Below are positions 25,901-33,769 of a stretch of DNA of 49,327 nt, piece by piece. Position numbers and translations under genes: made by a program. How positions within the stretch are numbered: position 1 is the stretch's first letter; every line of letters starts with the position of its first letter. The notes beneath the pieces are model-generated. The model worked only from the letters and a program-made list of their open reading frames with translations, was not told the DNA's origin and did not search any database. Source of the DNA: Clostridia bacterium (GTDB taxonomy: Bacteria > Bacillota > Clostridia > Oscillospirales > RGIG8002); the NCBI GenBank assembly GCA_017620395.1, contig JAFZQJ010000018.1, positions 66,016 through 115,342 of the forward strand, given 5' to 3'.

Positions 25901-27753
25901 TAACCGCGGAAGTCGGAGAAGGTTATCGTCGTATCTTCGTCGACGCCGTAAGCTTCGACGATGAAGACGATGACGTTTTCAAGCTCGTCCTGGGAGAAAG
26001 CGTTGCACCAGAAGGCGGGCTCGAAATAGCTGAACGGGATGGTGATATAACCGTTCTCATCGGCAAACTCCGGTCTGATGCGGAGAGCGTACTGCTCTCT
26101 GGTCGTATCGGCGCAGTTGGAAAGACCGATGAGGATCCTGCTGACGTATCCGTCGGCAGCGACCTTGAAACGGATGCCTTCGGAAGCGGAAAGGCCGGCG
26201 ACGTTCATGGTCGGATACGCGGCGTTTGCCTTAACGGCAAGCGTTCCGCTGCGGTCCATGTTCTTCCAGCCCATGGACTTGCCGGCGAAGTCGGCGTCGG
26301 CGGTCATGGAGAAGTTGCCGTCGGCCTCGAAGGTGGTGTTTCTGGAGAAGTCGCCGGCGTTCCATACGCCGTCGGCGTTAAGGCCGTCGCCGATGGAATC
26401 GCACAGCTTGGCGCTGTTCGCGTCGACGACGTCGTTGACCTGAGTGGTGGTCCAGCCTTCGAAGAAGTCGGCGGTGGTCGCTTCGGTATCTACCGGAACG
26501 AGCTCGTCATAGGCGGCGTCGAGAATCGCTATGGCTTCGGCTTCGTTGCCGCCGGCCTTCGAGAGCCCGGCGCAGAGATCCCACGCTTCGCTGACAGCCT
26601 CGAGCAGGTTCTTGTAGCTCGCAGAGGTGTAGTTGTATTCCCAGGCGTTGATGCAGCGGATAAAGGCGTCGTGAAGATCGCCGTTGAAGAGTTCGTCCGC
26701 GATCAGCCTTCTGACGACCTTGGTGTGGAAGCGCAGGGTCTCGCTCGTCAGAGCGGGGCTCGCAAGAGCGATATCCGCTTCGGTAACGTCGCCGTAACGC
26801 TCATAGCTCGAATCGAAGAAGCCGAGGTCGTCCGCCATCGTAAGCAGAGCGTCGAGGTCTCTCTTTTCCTTCTCAAAGCCGGTCGTCATCGCTTCGATCG
26901 CTTCGTCGATCGCGGCGATCGCGGCGGCTATGTCCGCCTGAGCGGGAGCGTCGCTGAGATAGAGGGCTTCGGCGTTGGTGATCAATTCGTCCTCAACTCC
27001 CGCCTGCTTGCCCTCTCTGATCGCTCTGTGGAGGTCGACCGTATCGGCGGCGCCGATAAGGTAAACGTCCTCGAACCAGAAGGTTACGGGAAGATTGGTC
27101 TTATTGAAGATTATCGCCATGTTGAGGGTGCTGATGCGGCCGTCGAAAGCGTCGTGGAGATTGCCGGCGGCGCTGGGGAGCGCTATGGCGCTTTCGTCGT
27201 AGTTGTTGCGGGTGATCTTCGAGAAGTCATAGATAAGATATCCGTTCGACTTCGTCGGGCCCTGAAGCGAGAGACAGACTCTCTCGGTGCCGCTGTTGAG
27301 CATCAGGTTGATGTTGGAAAAAGCGCTCTTGAAGTTGGCGTCGCCGTCGAGCTTTAACGCCAGCTTGGTCTTGTTCGACAGCTCGGCGTCGCCGAAAATG
27401 TTGATGCCGTCGATAAGCCCGTCCTTGACGAAGGGCGTGGCGCTCGTGCCGGTGGAAAGGTAACCGGTGCAGACTTTCCACTGCGCGCTCAGCTCCGCGG
27501 GCGTCGTGAACGAAATAACCGTTCTGCCCTCATCGTCTTTGGAGATGGAGTAGTTGGACGCGTTCGACGAATTGTCGCCCGATCCGACCCACGTGTTTTT
27601 CGTGCCCATTTTCTGCGCCTGCGCAAGCGTGTACTGGTTGATGAAGGGGATGTGCATCTCCACTTCCTCGGCGGACGCGGTGAATATCACCATGCCGCTG
27701 AACACAGCCAGCATCATCGCAAAAGCAAGCAATGAACTGAGTATTTTCTTCAT
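22963..27753 (-). CDS. Exported modular surface-type protein 4 (1596 aa; three GWTT...RGY modules)
   Basis: The open frame extends to 27843, but the start is the ATG at 27753, just after GAGGAGGAGAATC. The 30 residues upstream would spoil the signal peptide (MKKILSSLLA...FTASA) and overlap the promoter. The N-terminal beta domain is PFINQYTLAQAQ...WFEDVYLIG (about 33-240). A FIVAR-like helical region follows, then three core modules at about 428-618, 673-866 and 919-1113; the last two differ at few positions. Helical linkers, an FN3-like domain (about 1238-1313), two Ig-like domains (1314-1474) and the C-terminal domain (1481-1596) complete it. The signal peptide and first domain are closest to protein 2 (starting at 18382), while the promoter is closest to that of protein 5. 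No anchor motif or enzymatic motif is seen. Confidence 0.88.
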   Translation of the reverse strand: MKKILSSLLAFAMMLAVFSGMVIFTASAEEVEMHIPFINQYTLAQAQKMGTKNTWVGSGDNSSNASNYSISKDDEGRTVISFTTPAELSAQWKVCTGYLSTGTSATPFVKDGLIDGINIFGDAELSNKTKLALKLDGDANFKSAFSNINLMLNSGTERVCLSLQGPTKSNGYLIYDFSKITRNNYDESAIALPSAAGNLHDAFDGRISTLNMAIIFNKTNLPVTFWFEDVYLIGAADTVDLHRAIREGKQAGVEDELITNAEALYLSDAPAQADIAAAIAAIDEAIEAMTTGFEKEKRDLDALLTMADDLGFFDSSYERYGDVTEADIALASPALTSETLRFHTKVVRRLIADELFNGDLHDAFIRCINAWEYNYTSASYKNLLEAVSEAWDLCAGLSKAGGNEAEAIAILDAAYDELVPVDTEATTADFFEGWTTTQVNDVVDANSAKLCDSIGDGLNADGVWNAGDFSRNTTFEADGNFSMTADADFAGKSMGWKNMDRSGTLAVKANAAYPTMNVAGLSASEGIRFKVAADGYVSRILIGLSNCADTTREQYALRIRPEFADENGYITIPFSYFEPAFWCNAFSQDELENVIVFIVEAYGVDEDTTITFSDFRGYKKRDTTFDRLNDVWEYNYTADSWAAFRTAADAAQNAADVNAALALLVPRKTVAVTEDFFKGWTTDDVNAVVTANSDKLCDSIGEGLNVDGAWNAGDFSNNTTFAMENGAFTMTATADFTGKAMGWKNMDRSQTLQPANNGAYPALTVEGLSKAEGIRFKLEANKPVERILIGLSNCSKFVREMYAMQIKPEYVDADGYINIPFSYFEKAFWCSAFAQSELEDVIVFIVEAYGAANGTKIAISDVRGYFTRDFDDSALPAWQYNYTADSWAAYSDAISVAKTADERDAALALLKAYPVKTVTEDFFKGWTTDDVNAVVNANSDKLCDSIGEGLNINNAWNAGDFSRNTTFAMENGAFTMTATADFTGKAMGWKNMDRSQTLQPAKNGAYPPLTVEGLSKAEGIRFKLEANKPVERILIGLSNCSKFVREMYAMQIKPEYVAEDGYINIPFSYFEKAFWCDAFAQSELEDVIVFIIEAYGAENGTKIAVSDVRGYKLLIPATEEDFAALKTAVDTLKEFDLDGTHFADAYALAESVADSDDHEEVAPVVEELQGIVDSFCAPIRKNIKAKIEELEVLDVTGYFADEIADFKDRYYGELSNNSAVMLMQEIQGCIDQFSTPDAPAAPEVAEIGTDKIVLTAVEGVEYKCGDGEWQASAEFTGLTPNTEYTFYARYFAQGVSSASEASEGTVAKTAKEEINGALSVDGDFRYGATATATFEPDVVGDYDYVIEWYAAGGDLLGTGETYTFVADDIGISFNVKVTSEDLEGFISASDLGPVEKGLVTVNAEPTAELLPLGMSLANAVLTGGDTDVAGTWAFVTPDVIPEYEQSGSEFDVTFTPDDADLYEVYTCKVAVEINAVTEPKTVVNTDFGYVELSGDFHDLSVTTFEMEKITPRQTAYFDLLRAANRSGSEKNIIFMYAIEFDTAIAPYIGTLTFKADLSADRAGETYTVWFFTKDGVVGKEGTVNADGTITVEGLKF
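24415..26470 (-). repeat. Three tandem in-frame DNA repeats of the GWTT...RGY module
   Basis: The copies lie at about 24415-24995, 25155-25735 and 25900-26470, with a period of about 740 bases. The left two are nearly identical over several hundred bases (for example GCGGTCCATGTTCTTCCAGC and the flanking segments). The third, which is N-terminal in the protein, is more diverged. The pattern fits recent in-frame duplication. Confidence 0.85.
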
Positions 27754-27785
27754 GATTCTCCTCCTCAAAATTATGATTTTCCGAA

Positions 27786-27843
27786 TATTGTATCTGACAA
27801 TACTCCTATTGCAGATTTTAGCACATAATCGGACAAAAATCAA
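27786..27843 (-). promoter_or_regulatory. Promoter of the 1596-aa protein gene with conserved initial transcribed hairpin
   Basis: TTGATT (27838-27843) and TAAAAT (27815-27820) are 17 bases apart on the minus strand. The first transcribed bases include TATTGT-CAGAT-ACAATA (27786-27802). The overlapping CAATA-GGAG-TATTG can form an alternative hairpin. TTGATTTTT, TGTGCTAAAAT and TGCA.TAGGA.TATTG recur at the same spacing at 32483-32547, so the whole promoter block is conserved between the two genes. Confidence 0.75.
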
Positions 27844-27906
27844 TAAATATTTGATGAATTTTTGAAAAATAATTGACGGTTTTTCCCACTTCTCACCTCT
27901 CCGCGC

Positions 27907-27940
27907 AAAAAAACACGGGGCAGCTCTGCGCTGCCCCGTG
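27907..27940 (-). terminator. Rho-independent terminator of the 1483-aa protein gene
   Basis: A 10-bp stem (27914-27923 with 27931-27940, seven-base loop) is followed on the minus strand by seven T residues. It lies about 55 bases beyond the stop at 27995. Confidence 0.9.
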
Positions 27941-27994
27941 AAGGAGAGATTGATCGTTCTCCCCGGCGGCGCCGGGGAGAACGGATTTCATGAT

Positions 27995-30900
27995 TTACGC
28001 GATGTCGACGATGAAATTCTCGACGGTGATGACGCCGTTAGCGTCGACTGTCGCGACCGCGTTCTGAACCTCGCCGTCGGCGAAGTACCAGACGGTGTAT
28101 TCCTGACCGGCCTTGCTCGCGGAGAGCTGAGCGCTGAGGGTCAGCTTGCCGGCGAAGCACTGCTTGTCGAAGGAAACGTTCTTGAAGAGGATGAGGTTGT
28201 TGGCGCTCTCGCTGTTTCTCGCGGCGCGGAGCAGGTCGATATAAGCCGTCTGGACCGGGGTGATATCCGCAACGGTCATCTCCGGGTTGGCTCCGATGAG
28301 GAACTCGCCGGTGACGGAAAGTCCGCTCGCGTCGTCGGTGATCGTGGTCTCTTCGGTGTTGCTGGAGACGTTCACGATAACGTCGGCGTAGAGCTCGAGG
28401 TAGCAGTCGGGATCCGCGGGAGTGAAGACCGCCGCGAACACGCTGCCGGACTGGGACAGATCGGGAATGACGTCGGGTTCGACCCACGCCCACGTGCCTT
28501 CGGTGCTGACTTCGGCGCCGGTAAGAGCGGCAGTGCCGAGCTTCTCGCCGACGATCACGGTCGCGGGAGCGGGAGCGGTGATGAGCTCAGGAGTCGCCTT
28601 GATGACTTCGGCGGTGTTCTCGCTGACGATGCTGCCGTCGAAGTTGGCGGCGGTGACGGCGACGCTCAGGTTGTAACCGATGTCGTCCTTGCCGATGACG
28701 TAAGTCTCGCCGGTGCCGATTTCAACGGCCTCGAGCGCGTTGGATCTCGACCAGGTGTAGGTCAGTTCGCCCGCGCCTTCGGGAATACCGTCGGTGACAG
28801 CGGTAAGAGTCTCGCCGTAAACGGCTTCGCCTTCGATGCCGACTTCGCCCTTGATGGGCGCCTTCAGCGTTCTGACGACCAGCGCCTCGGAGGGATCGGA
28901 CGCCGGGAGCGCTCCGATCTCCATGACTCTCGCGTAGAAGCTGTATTCGGTATCGGGAGTCAGATTCTCGAAGGTGTTGGAGGAGGTCCATTCACCGTCG
29001 CCGCATCTGAACTCGATGTTCTTCGCGCCCGGTATCAGCGTGACGCTGTTATAGGTGACCTTGCTGAGCTCGGGGGCCGCGGGGGCCTTCGGCTTGGCGG
29101 AGTTGACGAGCGCTTCGGCGGCGGCGTTCAGCTCGGCCTCGGTGGCGTTCTCGTCGTAGTAGACGTCAAGCGCGTCGCCGTAGCCTTCGACGTCCATGCC
29201 GGCGAATCTCTCAAGCGCTTCCTTGAGCACGCTGCGGTCTATGGATTCATACAGGATGACCTGCCAGTTATACATTTCCTTGCCGCGCTGATCGAAGATC
29301 TCGAAAACGGCAAAGACGGTCTGTTCCTTGACCTTCTCCAGATCGAAGTCGTTGTAGTACCAGTCGCCGGGGTCGATCGGAGTTTCGTCAATGTAATAGG
29401 TGAACCAGTTGTCGGCGTCGGGCTTAACGTCGTGCTTCTTGGTAAGCATCGAGTGCCAGAGACCCGCGCCGTTGCTGTAATGGATGGCGTTGCCCTTGTT
29501 CGGGTTGGCGTTTTCGACCTGATAGCGGTAAGCGATGATCTCGCTCAGCTTGTAGCCGCCGAGCATATCGATGAAGGTCTTGCCGTTGATCGGAAGGGTC
29601 TTTCCGTAGAAGGGGTCCTTCTTGTGCGTGCCTCCGTTATGCTCCAGGTCAAAGCCGGTGCCCGGGACGTAAATGCCGTTAACGAAGGCGTAGTCGCCGC
29701 TCGTCTTGGGCAGGTTGTAGATGACGCCTCTCTCGGTCTTGGTCAGCGAGCTCTCGCCGTCGAGGCTGTCCATCTTGTCGAGTTCTTCCTGAGTGTAAAT
29801 GCTGAAGCCGGGGACGTCGACGATCGCGGCTTCGGGAACGCCGTAAGCCTTGAGGAGCGCGAAGATCGCGTCGTAAGCTTCGGCGCACTGGCCTTCGTAG
29901 CTGTCGGCGCCGAGCGCTTTGGCGTCGCCGATAAGCTGAGCGTATCTGCCGTCAACGTCGAACGCCTCGAGTTTTTCGGCGGCGTCGTGGACCTTCTCGA
30001 CCAGATCGGCGGAGGCCTTGCTGAGCTTCTTGTAGCCGTAGAGGTCGGAAACGGTAATGGTCGTGTCTTCCTCGACGCCGAAGCACTCGATGATGAAGAC
30101 TATGACGTCGTCAAGGTTGCTCTTATTGAACTTCTCGGAGCACCACCAGGCCTTCTCGAAGTAGCTGAACGGCACGTTGATGTAGCCGTCGGCCGCGACG
30201 AATTCGGGCCTGAGGAGCAGCGCGTAGTCTTCTCTGGTAGTGGTGGAGCAGTTGGAAAGACCGATGAGGATCCTGTCGACCGGGCCGGTGGACTCGAGCT
30301 TGAAGCGGATGCCGTCGGCGCCGGAAAGTCCCGCAACGTTCATGGGCGGGAACGCGCCGTTGCTCTCGGTCTGCAGGGTCTTGCTGCGGTCCATGTTCTT
30401 CCAGCCCATCGCTTTGCCGGTGAAGTCGGCGAGCGCGGTCATGGAGAAGTTGTTGTTCGCTTCGAAAGCGGTGTTGTTGGAGAAGTCGCCCGCGTTCCAG
30501 ACGTCTTTCGCGTTGAGGCCGTCGCCGATGGAATCGCAAAGCTTGCCGCTGTTCGCGTCAACGACGTCGTTGACGTCGGTATCGGTCCAGCCTTCGAAGA
30601 AGTTCGCGGTGAGCGCTTCGGTCTCTATCGGAACGAGCGCGTCGTAAGCGGCGTCGAGAAGCGCGATGGCGCCGGCGGCGTCGTCGTCATAGATCGCCCA
30701 GGCGTCGTCGATCGCCTCGAGCAGCTTCGCGTAGCTCGCCGCGGTGTAGTTGTATTCCCAGGCGTTTACGCACTGCGCGAAGGCGTTGTAAAGGTCGTCG
30801 TCGGCGGTCTCTTCGAGGATGAGCATTCTGACGATCTTCGTCTGAATGAAGAGCTTGTCGTAGGTGCTCTCCGGATCCGCGTACATTATATCCGCGAGGC

Positions 30901-32446
30901 TTATGTCTTCGTAATTCGCGTAGTTCGAATCAAAGAATCCGAGAGCGTCGGCCTCGTTGAGCAGACCGTCGAGGTCGGCCTTGACCTTGTTGATGTCGTG
31001 GGTGTCGACCTCAGGCTCTTCAAGGCCGTCCGTCGAGAACGCGCAGATGTCGGAGAAGTAGGCCTTGTCGCCGGCCTGCAGCACCTTGTAGAACAGCGCG
31101 GAGATGACGGAGATTTCGTTTATCGCGTCGCCGGCAAGGTTGGCGTAATCCTTGAAATAAAGGTGATAGTAACCGTCATGATAGACGAGAGGAGTGTCGT
31201 AGTAGTTGCCCTCATAAGACCAGTAGCTGTCCCAGTCGGCCTGGCCGCGCATAAGGCGGACCTGGAACTGACTCAGCTCGAGGGGCTTGCCGTCCGCGTC
31301 GTTGAACGCGATGGCGATGCCGTCGAAGTCGGAGAGCTTGTAGCCCTTGGAGGTATCCATAAAGCGGAAGGGGTTCTTCGCGAGGAAGCCGCTGCTCGTC
31401 TTGCTGGCGAGGCAGAAACGGTTGAAGTTATCTTTAACCGTCATCTCAACGGACTGCGTCGCTTTACCCTTAAGGCCCTTATCGGAAATCGCATACGTGG
31501 AGCCGTACTTGGTCAGGCTCGCAAGATCGTCGGCAGTCCAGTCCTGAACGCCGGTGAGCTGAACGTAAGCGTAATCGGTATAGAGGTTGCTGATGTACTC
31601 GTCGATGCAGGTGTTGATTATGAGAAGCTGTCCGTCGACCTGCGTCTGAGTGGCGCTCGAGTCGTTGGCAACGGCCTCGGCCGCGGAGATCTCAGAAGCG
31701 TAGGTCACGGAATCGTAGCCCTTGAGCTTCGCGATCGCGGAAAGGAGAGAGCCCTTCTGGACTTCGCCGGCGGTTCTGTAAAGCTCAACGCCGGAGTAGT
31801 AGCAGGTGTTCTCGTCGGCCGAACCGTAGTTCAGCATCGAGATGCCCTTGGCAAGGTTATCGAAGTAATCGTAGATATCCGTTCCCCCGCCGTTGCTGCT
31901 CTGGAACTCGGAGAAGGGGAAGTAGAGCCAGCCGTCGCCGTCGGAGACGGGGGCGCCGTCCCAATAGCGCATATTGCTGGAATAGTTCCAGGCGTAAGTG
32001 AGTCTGAGAATGGCTCTGGTGAACTGAGCGGGTTCGCCCTTGCTGTTGAGCACGGCGATACGGATGCCTTCGTAATCCGAAGCGCTGACGCTCTCGCCGT
32101 CGGCGGTCGCCCATACGCTGCCGTCGGTGCAGGGACCGCCGGTCTGGAATTTCCAGTTGACTATGCAGTTGTTGTAAGCGGTGCCGCCGCCGTGGACGGC
32201 CTTTATCGCCTGAGTCGTGCCGCCGACGCAGTAGGCGGCGTTCGTCTCAACGTAAAGGGCGCTGCCGCAGCCGTTCGCATAGCCGTTGTTGCCGCTGCTC
32301 GTATCGAGCTGCGCCTGCGTCCAGTTGCTGAAGCCGACAAGCTTTACGGTTTCGTAAGCTTCGGCCGAGCCGCTGAACAGAACGGCGCCGCTCAGCAGGC
32401 TGAGAAGCATGCAGACGGCAATCATGGTTGACATGAGTTTCTTCAT
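27995..32446 (-). CDS. Exported modular surface-type protein 5 (1483 aa; one GWTT...RGY module)
   Basis: The ATG at 32446 follows ATAGGAGG. Residues 1-28 are a signal peptide (MKKLMSTMIAV...SGSAEA). Two N-terminal beta domains follow: LVGFSNWTQAQL...YYSGVELY (about 35-210) and LTGVQDWTADDL...YFSDICAF (about 298-510). A helical region contains ADALGFFDSNY. The core module is at about 614-807, followed by the VDVPGFSIYTQEEL domain (about 869-1069) that is otherwise found only in protein 3. An FN3-like domain (about 1120-1195), two Ig-like domains (1197-1359) and the shared C-terminal domain (1362-1483) end it. It has no sorting motif, dockerin or SLH. It is the first gene of the minus-strand array and lies next to the terminator of the rRNA methyltransferase operon. 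Function is unknown. Confidence 0.88.
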   Translation of the reverse strand: MKKLMSTMIAVCMLLSLLSGAVLFSGSAEAYETVKLVGFSNWTQAQLDTSSGNNGYANGCGSALYVETNAAYCVGGTTQAIKAVHGGGTAYNNCIVNWKFQTGGPCTDGSVWATADGESVSASDYEGIRIAVLNSKGEPAQFTRAILRLTYAWNYSSNMRYWDGAPVSDGDGWLYFPFSEFQSSNGGGTDIYDYFDNLAKGISMLNYGSADENTCYYSGVELYRTAGEVQKGSLLSAIAKLKGYDSVTYASEISAAEAVANDSSATQTQVDGQLLIINTCIDEYISNLYTDYAYVQLTGVQDWTADDLASLTKYGSTYAISDKGLKGKATQSVEMTVKDNFNRFCLASKTSSGFLAKNPFRFMDTSKGYKLSDFDGIAIAFNDADGKPLELSQFQVRLMRGQADWDSYWSYEGNYYDTPLVYHDGYYHLYFKDYANLAGDAINEISVISALFYKVLQAGDKAYFSDICAFSTDGLEEPEVDTHDINKVKADLDGLLNEADALGFFDSNYANYEDISLADIMYADPESTYDKLFIQTKIVRMLILEETADDDLYNAFAQCVNAWEYNYTAASYAKLLEAIDDAWAIYDDDAAGAIALLDAAYDALVPIETEALTANFFEGWTDTDVNDVVDANSGKLCDSIGDGLNAKDVWNAGDFSNNTAFEANNNFSMTALADFTGKAMGWKNMDRSKTLQTESNGAFPPMNVAGLSGADGIRFKLESTGPVDRILIGLSNCSTTTREDYALLLRPEFVAADGYINVPFSYFEKAWWCSEKFNKSNLDDVIVFIIECFGVEEDTTITVSDLYGYKKLSKASADLVEKVHDAAEKLEAFDVDGRYAQLIGDAKALGADSYEGQCAEAYDAIFALLKAYGVPEAAIVDVPGFSIYTQEELDKMDSLDGESSLTKTERGVIYNLPKTSGDYAFVNGIYVPGTGFDLEHNGGTHKKDPFYGKTLPINGKTFIDMLGGYKLSEIIAYRYQVENANPNKGNAIHYSNGAGLWHSMLTKKHDVKPDADNWFTYYIDETPIDPGDWYYNDFDLEKVKEQTVFAVFEIFDQRGKEMYNWQVILYESIDRSVLKEALERFAGMDVEGYGDALDVYYDENATEAELNAAAEALVNSAKPKAPAAPELSKVTYNSVTLIPGAKNIEFRCGDGEWTSSNTFENLTPDTEYSFYARVMEIGALPASDPSEALVVRTLKAPIKGEVGIEGEAVYGETLTAVTDGIPEGAGELTYTWSRSNALEAVEIGTGETYVIGKDDIGYNLSVAVTAANFDGSIVSENTAEVIKATPELITAPAPATVIVGEKLGTAALTGAEVSTEGTWAWVEPDVIPDLSQSGSVFAAVFTPADPDCYLELYADVIVNVSSNTEETTITDDASGLSVTGEFLIGANPEMTVADITPVQTAYIDLLRAARNSESANNLILFKNVSFDKQCFAGKLTLSAQLSASKAGQEYTVWYFADGEVQNAVATVDANGVITVENFIVDIA

Positions 32447-32482
32447 AATTTTCCTCCTATTAAAAATTTCCTTCGCAAAACG

Positions 32483-32547
32483 GGATATTGATGAAAACTC
32501 ACAATATTCCTAATGCACATTTTAGCACAATAAAAAATAAAAATCAA
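32483..32547 (-). promoter_or_regulatory. Promoter of the 1483-aa protein gene, sister of the one at 27786-27843
   Basis: TTGATT (32542-32547) and TAAAAT (32519-32524) are 17 bases apart. The following segment (TGCATTAGGAATATTG) matches that at 27786-27820 nearly base for base. ATATTG (minus strand) near 32502-32507 and CAATAT near 32485-32490 can pair across a short loop. Confidence 0.75.
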
Positions 32548-32597
32548 CAAAAACTTGCTGATTTTTATGAAAAAAATTGTGCCCGACGACAAAACGG

Positions 32598-32634
32598 AAA
32601 AAGCGTCCGAACTCACGGAGAGTCCGGGCGCTTT
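32598..32634 (-). terminator. Rho-independent terminator of the glycosidase/flavoprotein/methyltransferase operon
   Basis: A stem of about 15 bp with two mismatches (32600-32614 with 32620-32634, loop ACGGA region) is followed on the minus strand by TTTTT CCGTTTTG. It begins ten bases beyond the stop at 32644. Confidence 0.85.
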
Positions 32635-32643
32635 CGCGCGGTT

Positions 32644-33768
32644 TTAATCCGCTTTCGGAGCGCGGAAAAACTGATAGTAGTTGCACTTTATCATGCCGTT
32701 GTAGAGCTTGCGCACCTTGTCGGCTTTGCGCCCGTAGAAACTCTCGAAATCCTCGTGAGACGAAAGCACGTAAATCTGCCACGTGCCGAGCTTCGCGAAG
32801 GCGCGTCCCATCGCGGCGTAAAGTTCCTCGCAGGCGCGGCGGTCGGAAAGCCGCTCGCCGTATGGCGGGTTGCAGACGACCGTTCCGCGTCTGCCTTCGG
32901 CCGAGATATCGAGCGCGTCCGCGACGAACGCTTTGACGTGCGAGCCGACTCCGGCGCGGCGGATGTTGCCCTTCGTTATCGAAACGAACTTCGGGTCGAT
33001 ATCGGAAGCCCACGCCTCGAAGCCGCCGGCGGCGGTCTTCGCGGTCTCCGCCTCCTCCCTCGCCCGCTCGAAAAGCCGCCTGTCGACGGAGGCGAACTCC
33101 TCGGCGGCGAAGCTTCTCCGCAGTCCCGGCGCGGTGTTGGTCATTATCAGCGCCGCTTCTATCGGGATCGTGCCGGAGCCGCAGAAGGGGTCGTGAAACA
33201 GCACTCCCTCGCGCGGGCGTGAGAGTTTGACGAGCGCGGCGGCGAGCGTTTCGCGCAGGGGCGCGTCGTTCGAGGCGAGGCGGTAGCCGCGCTTGTGCAG
33301 CGGCGTGCCGCTCGCGTCTATCATCAGCGTTACCTTATCGTGAAAGATGAAAAACTCGACGCGGTATTTCGCGCCGGTCTCTCCGAACCAGCTTATTCCG
33401 TATTTGCCCTTGAGCCGCTCGACGATCGCCTTTTTGATTATCGCCTGGCAGTCCGGCACGCTGAAGAGCGCGCTTTTCAGTGAATGCCCCGTGACGGGGA
33501 AGCAGGCGTCGCGGTCGAGCCATTCCTCCCACGGCAGCGCCCTGACGCCTTCAAACAGCGCGTCGAAGGTGTCGGCTTCGAACGCGCCGATCTTCGCGTA
33601 AAGCCGCTCAGCCGTGCGCAGCCAGAGGTTGCAGCGCGCGATTGCGGCGGCGTCGCCCTCGAAGGTTATTCTGCCGTCGGAGGTGTCCGTTCTTTTGTAT
33701 CCGAGCGCGTCTATCTCGTCGGCGAGCATCCGCTCGACGCCGAAAAGGCAGGTAGCGACGTATTCCAT
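32644..33768 (-). CDS. THUMP-domain class I SAM rRNA guanine-N2 methyltransferase (RlmK/L / YpsC family)
   Basis: The 374-residue length is normal for the family. Residues 45-150 carry a THUMP-type RNA-binding domain. The methyltransferase domain has the SAM motif DPFCGSG (193-199), the acidic motif SDID (256-259) and the catalytic NPPYGERL (300-307), as in enzymes that methylate the exocyclic N2 of guanine in 23S rRNA. The E. coli relative modifies G2445; the exact site here is inferred. The ATG at 33768 lies one base after the stop of the FAD protein, whose last codons contain the ribosome site (GGAGGGT). It is the last gene of the operon. Confidence 0.9.
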   Translation of the reverse strand: MEYVATCLFGVERMLADEIDALGYKRTDTSDGRITFEGDAAAIARCNLWLRTAERLYAKIGAFEADTFDALFEGVRALPWEEWLDRDACFPVTGHSLKSALFSVPDCQAIIKKAIVERLKGKYGISWFGETGAKYRVEFFIFHDKVTLMIDASGTPLHKRGYRLASNDAPLRETLAAALVKLSRPREGVLFHDPFCGSGTIPIEAALIMTNTAPGLRRSFAAEEFASVDRRLFERAREEAETAKTAAGGFEAWASDIDPKFVSITKGNIRRAGVGSHVKAFVADALDISAEGRRGTVVCNPPYGERLSDRRACEELYAAMGRAFAKLGTWQIYVLSSHEDFESFYGRKADKVRKLYNGMIKCNYYQFFRAPKAD

Positions 33769-33769
33769 A

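Noticed and set aside
22963..27753. Cellulosome scaffold or dockerin protein
   Set aside because: No dockerin calcium-loop pairs or cohesin-like repeats can be found; the repeated module does not follow either pattern.
27754..27843. Thirty-residue N-terminal extension of the 1596-aa protein
   Set aside because: It overlaps the promoter, has no ribosome site and precedes a complete signal peptide start with GAGGAGGAG.
1733..32431. Six very long plus-strand open frames (for example 1733-5719, 6346-11016, 11738-18364, 18865-22725, 23263-27357, 27938-32431) opposite the large genes
   Set aside because: They have no ribosome sites, signal peptides or recognisable domains. They arise because the GC-rich minus-strand genes rarely use codons whose complements are stops. 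The minus-strand frames have signal peptides, repeats, promoters and terminators.
32522..33013. Minus-strand 163-codon and plus-strand 244-codon frames over the methyltransferase 3' end
   Set aside because: They are shadow frames crossing the real gene and its terminator, with no ribosome sites and Arg-rich composition.
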